In this document: positions 7,367 to 13,150 of the stretch, piece by piece
Layout: each line of letters opens with the position of its first letter
Numbering within the stretch: position 1 is the stretch's first letter
Source: Patescibacteria group bacterium
Lineage (GTDB): Bacteria; Patescibacteriota; Minisyncoccia; Phycocordibacterales; Phycocordibacteraceae
Assembly: GCA_018971265.1 (NCBI GenBank)
Contig: JAGXBE010000005.1
Coordinates: 1 to 32,374 of the forward strand
Reading direction: 5' to 3'
Length of the DNA: 32,374 nucleotides
Notes under the pieces: model-generated
The model's database searches: none
What the model was told of the DNA's origin: nothing
What the model saw: the letters and a program-made list of their open reading frames with translations, nothing else
Made by a program: the position numbers and the translations under genes

Positions 7367-7766
7367 GAGGATGGGCGCGCACACCGCTCGTGGCAAATTG
7401 CGCCAAAAGTGTTCGTTCGCGTTTCTCCATCGTACCGCCATGTGCCATGCCTTTCAAATGCAATAAACCGTGGATAAACAAATACAGCACAAATACTCGT
7501 TCGCTCATGGCATACGCTGTAGCTTGTTTTTCCGCTTCCCGCAGGCAGATAATGATTTCACCGCTCCGTGTCCCAGACACATAGGAGAGGACATTCGGCG
7601 TATAAGTCGCGCCGCGCAACCGTTCATTCAATGCGCGCGCTCGTGCCGGGGCGACGAAGACGAGCGATATATCCCAACCGGGAAGCGCCGTGACAGAGAC
7701 GTCCGTATATGCAAAACGCGGCACTGAGGTACGCCGCGTAAGATTTTTAATGGAAACACTCGCCAT
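7287..7766 (-). CDS. ybeY: Endoribonuclease / rRNA maturation factor YbeY
   Basis: 159 residues. YbeY is a zinc-dependent RNase involved in 16S rRNA 3'-end maturation and ribosome quality control. The metal-binding signature HGLLHLKGMAHG supplies H99, H103 and H109 (family pattern HGxLHLxGxDH, with Asp replaced by Ala before the last His). Upstream strands with SGEIIICLREAEKQA match the family. It starts 5 bp after rpsU. The conserved part ends near residue 120; the rest, including a His/Arg-rich stretch, is read from DNA that also encodes the start of ftsA, so this tail is probably unconstrained. The N-terminal region is divergent, but the signature makes the call fairly secure. Confidence 0.85.
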   Translation of the reverse strand: MASVSIKNLTRRTSVPRFAYTDVSVTALPGWDISLVFVAPARARALNERLRGATYTPNVLSYVSGTRSGEIIICLREAEKQATAYAMSERVFVLYLFIHGLLHLKGMAHGGTMEKRERTLLAQFATSGVRAHPHVPTHRHRNRHRHVPGKAGRRRGTRG

Positions 7767-7771
7767 TCCTG

Positions 7772-8044
7772 CTAACGCTTGACGCCTTTGCCGCGCGCGT
7801 TTTTGCGGGCGGCCGGGTCGATCTTGCCGAGCTTTACAAGCTCATTGTATTTTTCGCGCCGTACTTTCGAAATAAGCGCGCGCTTATGGCTGACATTTTT
7901 CGACTCGGCGCGCTTCCAGTAGCGGCGGTCGCGCATCTCGCGCACGAGGCCGAGCCCCTGCGCGCGGCGGGTAAAGCGGCGGATGAGCGCGGAAGAACTC
8001 TCGTTCTTTCCGCGCCTGACCTCGACTCGTGTGCCTGCTGTCAT
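7772..8044 (-). CDS. rpsU: Small ribosomal subunit protein bS21
   Basis: 90 residues, highly basic. VEVRRGKNESSSALIRRFTRRAQGLGL is the typical bS21 start (VxVrxxExxexALRRFkR), followed by the arginine/lysine-rich RDRRYWKRAESKNVSHKRA segment. It is longer than the E. coli protein (about 70 residues), with a basic C-terminal tail ending ARKNARGKGVKR. bS21 binds the 30S platform near the 3' end of 16S rRNA and influences initiation. Its position next to ybeY (16S rRNA maturation) fits. It lies 74 bp after the HisRS-like gene, with a possible promoter in the gap. Confidence 0.9.
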   Translation of the reverse strand: MTAGTRVEVRRGKNESSSALIRRFTRRAQGLGLVREMRDRRYWKRAESKNVSHKRALISKVRREKYNELVKLGKIDPAARKNARGKGVKR

Positions 8045-8053
8045 AGTGGGAAG

Positions 8054-8062
8054 ACTTTACCA
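8054..8062 (-). promoter_or_regulatory. Extended -10-like element before rpsU
   Basis: The minus strand reads TGG-TAAAGT, then 9 nt, then the rpsU ATG. It could give rpsU and downstream genes separate transcription with a leader of only a few nt. No -35 is seen. Confidence 0.35.
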
Positions 8063-8118
8063 CAAAGGAACGGCAATTGTCTACGCCGCCCTCGACGGAC
8101 AACAAATGTAATCCGAAT

Positions 8119-9264
8119 TTATCCGACGGCTTTCAGACGTTCGACAAGGCCGGCGAGCGGGATAATCGTTTCCTCCTGCGTTTGCCTGTTGCGCAAGACG
8201 GCAGATCCCTCGAGTGCTTCTTTACGTCCCATGATGAGAAGGTAGGGGCTGTTACGCCGTTCGGCAAGGTGGAGCTGCTCGGTGAGCGACTCGACGCCAA
8301 TGTCTTGCACGAGAGAAAGATGCGCCCGTCGGAAGTCCTCGGCAAGCTTAATAGAGAGGCGTTTTGCCTCGTCGCCGATGTGAACAAACGAGAAGCGGAA
8401 ACGCGTCGGCGCGCGCTTTGCGACCACGCCGCCTTCGCTGGCTATCTGGAACACCGCGCCAGTGGCGCTAAAAGGCGCACCGGGAAAGAAATGGCGCGTA
8501 AGATCTCCATAGCGCGAACCCCACGCTATACGCTGCCCGCCCACCATAAGCTCAAAGCACATATCATTCCACGCGTTACCGCGACTGAGGAGTTCGCGCG
8601 CGAGTTCGTAGGGAGTCTCGGTCATTTCCAGATACTCGAGCAAATCCTCAAAACGTTTGCGGCTCGCATCGGAGAGATGTTCGGTCGGCGCCGGCAGGTC
8701 TTCCGCGCACTCACGTGCTATGACGAGCTCCGCGGCCCCGAAGGTGTCGTGTTTGGCGCGTGCAACGCACTCCTCGGGCAGCACATTCGCTCGTTTCCTG
8801 AAAAATACGCCGAGTTCGCGCGCATAACGCGCGCGTGTTTCTTTGTCACCCATAGAATTGATGCGAACCACCGGCTCTTCATGGAAGAGGTCGCGTGCAA
8901 GTGCGAGGAGCGCGCGGATAACGACTGCGTCCGCGATTGCGCGGTCCGTGCCGAGCGCGTGGAACTGCACGATCGCCTTTTTCTGGACTGAACGTCCTGG
9001 CGTTATGTTTGTATGCCAGACAAAAAGAGGTTGTCGCGAGGTCGGCGCAATAGCAGCGTGTTGAAACTTGCTCAGAAAACTTACCACTGTCTCCGCGACA
9101 GGGTCGAGCGCGAGATTGGCGATGGTCTCAGGGTAGCTCTCATTTTTTCTGTTGCTCCCGCGCGTTTTTGCGACAAGTATTTCAAGAGGAACAAAACCAT
9201 AGTATTGCCCGATCGCACGTGTTTTCCTTAGAAGCTCTTCTGCCGGAATGGAATCACGCATCAT
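8119..9264 (-). CDS. Histidyl-tRNA synthetase-like protein with degenerate active site
   Basis: 381 residues. The C-terminal 90 residues (FSFVHIGDEAKRLSIKLAEDFR...LLIMGRKEALEG) match the HisRS anticodon-binding domain, and the middle aligns with the HisRS catalytic core (INSMGDKETRARYARELG against the usual LNSIGSxxxRxxY). The residues that define catalysis are gone: the motif-2 arginine/glutamate region reads ITPGRSVQKKAIVQFHALG, the histidine-A loop LVRGLDYY reads LLSRGNAWND, and motif 3 GGGRYDGL reads WGSRYGDL. It is therefore probably a paralogue without aminoacylation activity, comparable in principle to HisZ-type regulators, or a very divergent enzyme. It starts by ATGA overlap with the end of lepB, so the two are likely translationally coupled. 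The ordinary HisRS is expected elsewhere in the genome. Confidence 0.75.
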   Translation of the reverse strand: MMRDSIPAEELLRKTRAIGQYYGFVPLEILVAKTRGSNRKNESYPETIANLALDPVAETVVSFLSKFQHAAIAPTSRQPLFVWHTNITPGRSVQKKAIVQFHALGTDRAIADAVVIRALLALARDLFHEEPVVRINSMGDKETRARYARELGVFFRKRANVLPEECVARAKHDTFGAAELVIARECAEDLPAPTEHLSDASRKRFEDLLEYLEMTETPYELARELLSRGNAWNDMCFELMVGGQRIAWGSRYGDLTRHFFPGAPFSATGAVFQIASEGGVVAKRAPTRFRFSFVHIGDEAKRLSIKLAEDFRRAHLSLVQDIGVESLTEQLHLAERRNSPYLLIMGRKEALEGSAVLRNRQTQEETIIPLAGLVERLKAVG

Positions 9265-9851
9265 GGTGCGGGAGCAGGAACGGTTTCCGAACTAGAAGAA
9301 GTCGTGTACGTCGCCTCGCCGGGGAAGAAGCCGATCTTCGCTATTGGTAGGAGCCGGAAGTCGACACGGCCGATAATGTTCTTTCTCGGCAAGGGGCCCC
9401 AGACGCGGCTGTCGGAGGAGTTGGGGCGGTTATCTCCCATGACGAAATACTCGTCCGCGCCCAGCGAGACGCTATTGGTATACGTCGCGTCTTCGGCGAC
9501 GACATACGGCTCGGCAAGCGAGATTTTCTTTCCGTCGTTCGTAGTGATGGTGACGACTCCGCGGTTAATGGCGACGGTTTCGCCGGGAAGCCCGATGATG
9601 CGCTTGATATAAAAGATCGAGGGGTTGCCCGGATAGCGGAACACGATGACATCGCCGCGCGTAGGCGTGTGGAGGTCGTAAACAAGCTCGTCGACAATGA
9701 GATAATCGAGATTTTCAAAAGTCGGATGCATCGAAGAGCCGTCGACGACAAACGGAGAAACTACGAACATGCGAATCGGGACGACGACAACGACGATAAG
9801 GAACGCGAGTGTGAAAAGATCCTTCAGAAGACCCTTCCCAGTGTCAGTCAT
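9261..9851 (-). CDS. lepB: Signal peptidase I
   Basis: 196 residues from the ATG at 9851; the 61-residue upstream extension of the ORF is low-complexity and lies beyond the promoter. A single N-terminal membrane helix (about 13-33) precedes DGSSMHPTF with the catalytic serine (S40), then YIKRIIGLPGE with the general-base lysine (K83), and the box GDNRPNSSDSRVWGPL. This is the S26 peptidase that removes signal peptides from exported proteins outside the membrane. The window encodes several likely substrates (cohesin proteins, the large surface protein). It is the first gene of the leftward operon and overlaps the HisRS-like gene by 4 bp. Confidence 0.96.
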   Translation of the reverse strand: MTDTGKGLLKDLFTLAFLIVVVVVPIRMFVVSPFVVDGSSMHPTFENLDYLIVDELVYDLHTPTRGDVIVFRYPGNPSIFYIKRIIGLPGETVAINRGVVTITTNDGKKISLAEPYVVAEDATYTNSVSLGADEYFVMGDNRPNSSDSRVWGPLPRKNIIGRVDFRLLPIAKIGFFPGEATYTTSSSSETVPAPAP

Positions 9852-9857
9852 GCACGC

Positions 9858-9885
9858 ATTGTACTTGCCCCGTACCAACTTGCAA
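9858..9885 (-). promoter_or_regulatory. lepB operon promoter, leaderless spacing
   Basis: On the minus strand, TTGCAA (9880-9885), 16 bp, TACAAT (9858-9863), 6 nt, then the lepB ATG. With the usual 6-nt gap, the first transcribed base would be the A of the AUG. Confidence 0.55.
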
Positions 9886-10164
9886 GGAACTTCCGATTTT
9901 GTGCGTGCGACACGATGGGAAAGTTGGTTCTGGGGCGCGTCCGTAGTTTGTGCGCAAGTTTTTGCGCAAGCACGTTGACTTGGAGCACGCGGCAATGCGT
10001 TCTGCGACGCACTGCGCTCACTCTCGGCTTGCAAATTTCTGCGCGGCTGCCCTACGGCGCACGATATTAATTACCTGCGCCCCTTCGGGCGTGACGAAGC
10101 GTCAGCTGCTTCGCCCCCGAGAGTCTCCATAATCAAAAAGCTCGCTCCTTTGGCGATTACGCGT
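9864..10164. other. Gap between divergent lepB and pth promoters
   Basis: About 300 bp without a credible gene. It holds several small inverted repeats: TTGTGCGCAA/TTGCGCAAG near 9953-9972, GCGCCCCTTCGGGCGT near 10077-10092, and CGAAGC...GCTTCG near 10096-10113. The repeated CTTGCAA is also present. None is followed by a T-run. The short ORFs listed here are poor in protein-like features. I recognise no RNA family. Confidence 0.5.
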
Positions 10165-10170
10165 TAGAAT
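10165..10170 (+). promoter_or_regulatory. -10 element of pth, leaderless spacing
   Basis: TAGAAT followed by exactly 6 nt and the pth ATG at 10177. No clear -35 is visible. Same geometry as lepB, the MBL-fold gene and rpmG. Confidence 0.5.
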
Positions 10171-10176
10171 GCGCAC

Positions 10177-10773
10177 ATGGCACTCGTCATCATCGGGCTC
10201 GGGAACCCGGGAAAGGAATATGAAAAGACGCGGCACAACGCGGGCAGGAACGCGGTCTCGCTTCTTGCGAAGCGTGAGGGTTTCGATGAACTCGTTTTTA
10301 ATAAAACGGCGAATGCAGTCGTCGGCAAGGGCACGATCGGGGGAGAAAATGCAACGCTTGTTCTGCCAGAGACAATGATGAATCTCTCTGGAAAGGCGGT
10401 CGCGGCTTTCGTAAAGAGCCCGAAAGCGGCGAAAGATCTGCTCGTCGTTCATGACGACCTCGACCTTCCGCTCGGCACCATAAAAATGGTGTTCGGGCGG
10501 GGCAGCGGCGGACACAAGGGCGTCGAGAGCATCATGCGCGCGATAAAGACGAAAGAGTTCGCGCGCATCCGCATCGGCATCAGCGCGGCAGGGAAGAAAC
10601 ATCAGGCGAAGAAAGTCAGCGGCGGAGAAAAAGTCATCAAGCACGTCATCGGCAAGTTCAAACCGGCCGAGGAAGCGGCGCTGAAAAAGGTTTTGAAAAA
10701 AACAGCCGAAGCAGCGCATCTCTTCATCAGTGAAGGTATCGAAAAGGCGACAATGTTTTCCAACACTCGGTAA
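10177..10773 (+). CDS. pth: Peptidyl-tRNA hydrolase
   Basis: 198 residues. Pth cleaves peptidyl-tRNA released from stalled ribosomes and recycles tRNA. The start GLGNPGKEYEKTRHNAG carries the conserved N10 and catalytic H20, ETMMNLSG holds the substrate-binding Asn (N69), HDDLDLPLG holds D93, and GSGGHKGVESI is the family's glycine-rich signature. Length is normal. The basic C-terminal segment (KKHQAKKVSGGEK, KKVLKK) fits tRNA binding. It is transcribed alone, from a promoter with leaderless spacing, and ends at a strong bidirectional terminator facing rpsA. Confidence 0.96.
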   Translation: MALVIIGLGNPGKEYEKTRHNAGRNAVSLLAKREGFDELVFNKTANAVVGKGTIGGENATLVLPETMMNLSGKAVAAFVKSPKAAKDLLVVHDDLDLPLGTIKMVFGRGSGGHKGVESIMRAIKTKEFARIRIGISAAGKKHQAKKVSGGEKVIKHVIGKFKPAEEAALKKVLKKTAEAAHLFISEGIEKATMFSNTR

Positions 10774-10779
10774 GGAAAA

Positions 10780-10814
10780 GAAATCACGCGGCGCCTTTGG
10801 CGCCGCGTGATTTC
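10780..10814. terminator. Bidirectional terminator between pth and rpsA
   Basis: GAAATCACGCGGCGCC-TTT-GGCGCCGCGTGATTTC is a perfect 16-bp stem with a 3-nt loop. It is flanked by TTTTTC on the plus side and TTTTCC on the minus side, so it can stop both convergent genes. Confidence 0.92.
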
Positions 10815-10834
10815 TTTTTCGCGCGGAGCGCGAT

Positions 10835-11950
10835 CTACTTCTTCTTGCCCGCGAAAGTGAGCGTCATGCGCTGCTCTTTCGGCTCGAAGAGCGAGATAGT
10901 GAAGGGATACGTTTTACCGAGTTCCAGCGTCTCGCGCAGCTCCGCCGGAGTTGCGAATTCAGAGACGTGCACGAGACCGGCAACGCCCTCCTCGATGGAA
11001 GCAAGCGCGCCGTGTTTGTTGTACTTGATGACGACGCCCGGCACCTCCATGCCTTTTTTATAACGGCCGGCAGCGGTGTGCCAAGGGTTTTCCCGAAGCG
11101 CTTTGATAGAAAGGGAAATCTTACCGTCTTTTATCTCGATAACTTTCACCCTCACCTCATCGCCGACATTGAAGAGCGAATGCGGATCCTCAACGAGGCC
11201 CCAATCGAGCTCGCTGATGTGCACGAGCCCCTCGAGTCCCGGCTCGAGCTTCACGAAGACGCCGAAGTCGACGATACCCGTTACTTCGCCGAGCGCCGTG
11301 TCGCCCACCTGATATTTATCGATAAGCGATGCCTTTTCTTCGGCCTCGTTCTCGGTACGTTCCGAGAATATGAGCTTGCCCTCTTTCGCATCAGCGGTGA
11401 TGATGCGCACCGAAAGCGGGTGGCCGATGAGCTGCATGAGTTCGCCGAGAATCTTTTCCTTGTCGCCCTCCGGCACGCGAGGGTAGTGCTCCTTGGAAAG
11501 CTGCGAAGCGGGGAGAAATCCCTGGATGCCCTGCCAGGAAAGAATAAGACCGCCCTTGTTCGCCTCCTCAACCGTAAGTGAGTATGGCGTTTGCGCAAGA
11601 ATGGCTTGTTCGGCCTCCCCCCAAATGGCCGCCTGTCGAGCTTCTTTAAGGGAAAGCTCGATATACCCCTCGCGACCGGCAGGATCGATGACTTTTGCGC
11701 TGATGGTGTCGCCCTGATTTGCTTTGCGCAGCACATCCGCAGCGTTTAGGTATTCGCGCCCATAAATAATGCCGGTGCCAAACGGCGGCAGTTCGACATA
11801 CACGCGGCCGCGGCTGATCGCTATAATCTTCCCCTCAACGAGATCGCCCAAAGCCGGAGGCATCGGAATGGCGTCAATCCAGGCCGCCATCGGATGTCCG
11901 TCCTCAACGTGAATGGTCGCCGCCGGACCCGCTTTTTCTTCCTCGGACAT
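10835..11950 (-). CDS. rpsA: Small ribosomal subunit protein bS1 (four S1 domains)
   Basis: 371 residues from the ATG at 11950 (MSEEEKAGPAAT). Four S1/OB repeats are visible: about 35-105 (LGDLVEGKIIAISRGRVYVEL), 120-195 (degenerate, GLILSWQGIQGFLPASQL), 210-285 (GEVTGIVDFGVFVKLEPGLEGLVHISEL) and 298-365 (GVVIKYNKHGALASIEEGVAGLVHVSEF). bS1 binds mRNA on the 30S subunit and helps it load. E. coli S1 has six domains; four are common in shorter forms. The ORF track extends to 12448, but the chosen start is the first ATG giving a normal acidic S1 N-terminus. A 110-bp stretch upstream looks like a structured leader. In a genome with few Shine-Dalgarno sites, S1 could matter for initiation, though leaderless messages may bypass it. 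Confidence 0.93.
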   Translation of the reverse strand: MSEEEKAGPAATIHVEDGHPMAAWIDAIPMPPALGDLVEGKIIAISRGRVYVELPPFGTGIIYGREYLNAADVLRKANQGDTISAKVIDPAGREGYIELSLKEARQAAIWGEAEQAILAQTPYSLTVEEANKGGLILSWQGIQGFLPASQLSKEHYPRVPEGDKEKILGELMQLIGHPLSVRIITADAKEGKLIFSERTENEAEEKASLIDKYQVGDTALGEVTGIVDFGVFVKLEPGLEGLVHISELDWGLVEDPHSLFNVGDEVRVKVIEIKDGKISLSIKALRENPWHTAAGRYKKGMEVPGVVIKYNKHGALASIEEGVAGLVHVSEFATPAELRETLELGKTYPFTISLFEPKEQRMTLTFAGKKK

Positions 11951-11960
11951 TGTTATTACG

Positions 11961-12059
11961 CAGTGCAGATTTTCCGGAAAGGTGCTGGTTCCTTCCGCAT
12001 CGGGACTTCCGAAGGGAAAATGGAACTCAGGGTTAGCGCTTCCGTACTTCTCTGCACGC
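11961..12059 (-). promoter_or_regulatory. Candidate structured 5' leader of rpsA
   Basis: On the minus strand a closing helix can form between GTGCAGA (12051-12057) and TCTGCAC (11963-11969), ending 12 nt before the rpsA ATG. Inside are further pairing segments: GGAA...TTCC, CCTTC...GGAAGG and the self-complementary TTTCCGGAAA. GGAAG/CTTCC units recur several times. The stretch is also open in the rpsA frame, but its amino-acid content is not S1-like. It could be an autoregulatory S1-binding leader or a riboswitch-like element. I do not match it to a named RNA family. Confidence 0.35.
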
Positions 12060-12094
12060 TGATACGCTGAACCATAGCACGAGGGGCGGAAAAA

Positions 12095-12103
12095 TGCTAG
12101 AAT
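12095..12103 (+). promoter_or_regulatory. Extended -10 of the MBL-fold gene, leaderless spacing
   Basis: TGC-TAGAAT followed by 6 nt (AGAAGC) and the ATG at 12110, so +1 would be the A of the start codon. Confidence 0.6.
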
Positions 12104-12109
12104 AGAAGC

Positions 12110-12751
12110 ATGGTTATCACGCATCACGGAGGACAATGCTTCAAAGTGACGTTCGGCGAACTTACTCTGGCGTTCGACCCCGTAGCGAAAGGCGGAACGC
12201 CGCCGCCCTCCCGTTTCGGCGCCGACATCGCATTTGTCTCCCGCGATCATCCGGACATGAACGGCATTTCTGAGGTAACGTACGGCGAGAAGATTCCATT
12301 TGCTGTTACCGGTCCCGGCGAGTACGAGCGGCAGGGAATCGTCATTCAAGGGTTTCTCTCTCACAGCGCGTATGGTCTTGCGAAAGGGAAGCAGGAAGCT
12401 CTTAACACGATGTATGCCGTCCACATAGAAGATATGACACTCGTCCATCTCGGTGCGCTCGCCGACGAAGAGCTCTCGAAAGAGGCCCGAGAAAATTTCG
12501 ATGAAATAGACATCCTTTTTCTGCCAATCGGAGGGTCGGGAGTTCTTTCAGCCGCCGCCGCGCACGAACTAGCCGTATCATTGGAGCCGAAAATTATAAT
12601 ACCGATGCACTGGAGCGGCATAGGAGAACCCCGAGCACTCGAGTCGTATTTGAGGGAGGCCGGCAACGGCGGCGAAAAACTCGACAAACTTACCCTGAAG
12701 AAAAAGGACCTCGCGGGCCGCGAGGGGAGTATACTGATACTCACACCTTAA
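12110..12751 (+). CDS. MBL-fold protein (UlaG-like) with eroded metal site
   Basis: 213 residues. Overall pattern matches the UlaG-like metallo-beta-lactamase fold: MVITHHGGQCFKV, LTLAFDPV, a central loop, GPGEYERQGIVIQG, TLVHLGAL, IDILFLPIGG and IIPMHWSG. The metal motif HxHxDH is replaced by SRDHPDMN, leaving one His and the Asp. The usual HLGDL is HLGAL. The late His (PMHW) remains. Full zinc hydrolase activity is therefore doubtful and it may be a binding or structural protein. It diverges from rpsA and has a promoter with leaderless spacing. Only 6 bp separate it from the next gene, so the two may be cotranscribed. Confidence 0.78.
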   Translation: MVITHHGGQCFKVTFGELTLAFDPVAKGGTPPPSRFGADIAFVSRDHPDMNGISEVTYGEKIPFAVTGPGEYERQGIVIQGFLSHSAYGLAKGKQEALNTMYAVHIEDMTLVHLGALADEELSKEARENFDEIDILFLPIGGSGVLSAAAAHELAVSLEPKIIIPMHWSGIGEPRALESYLREAGNGGEKLDKLTLKKKDLAGREGSILILTP

Positions 12752-12757
12752 ATCATT

Positions 12758-13123
12758 ATGAAAACCATCTTCGACCATCTCGAAAACGTAAAAGGGAAGC
12801 CGCACCACGTCCGTAAGAGGATAGCTTTCGGCGCGGCGACGACCGGTACCGCACTCGTCGCTCTGGTGTGGTTGGCGAACGCGCTTTCCACGGGGGCCTT
12901 CGCCCTCAAGGACGGCTCGTTTGCAGAGAACACTGGACAAGGGTTCGCGGGAACAACCGATTTCGGAAATGGAAACCAAAATCTCGCGGGTGCCGCCTCC
13001 GCTCTTTCGTCCGCCGGACAGGATTCCACCGCTGCATCCGTCCCGGCGCACATCAGAATCGTTGACGCCGCCTCCTCAACATCGAGTGCAAGTCAGCAGG
13101 ATGAGACGATCATACCCTTCTAA
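12758..13123 (+). CDS. Small single-pass membrane protein
   Basis: 121 residues. A basic N-terminus (MKTIFDHLENVKGKPHHVRKR) precedes one membrane helix (about 23-43, FGAATTGTALVALVWLANAL). The remaining 75 residues are Ser/Ala/Gly/Asn-rich, without cysteines or catalytic-looking motifs, and are presumably outside the cytoplasm and disordered. The basic start and single helix suggest N-in topology. It lies 6 bp after the MBL-fold gene and 27 bp before gyrA. I do not recognise a named family and assign no function. Confidence 0.72.
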   Translation: MKTIFDHLENVKGKPHHVRKRIAFGAATTGTALVALVWLANALSTGAFALKDGSFAENTGQGFAGTTDFGNGNQNLAGAASALSSAGQDSTAASVPAHIRIVDAASSTSSASQQDETIIPF

Positions 13124-13150
13124 ATTACTATAACCACATAACAGATCATC

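Noticed and set aside
8077-8991. 304-residue plus-strand ORF
   Set aside because: Antisense of the HisRS-like gene; arginine- and cysteine-rich with no domain pattern.
9950-10132. Short ORFs between lepB and pth
   Set aside because: They are Cys/Arg-rich, overlap each other in several frames and have no promoter or start signal.
11951-12448. Upstream extension of the rpsA reading frame (166 residues)
   Set aside because: It covers the divergent promoter and the start of the MBL-fold gene, and has no S1-like sequence. MSEEEK at 11950 is the natural start.
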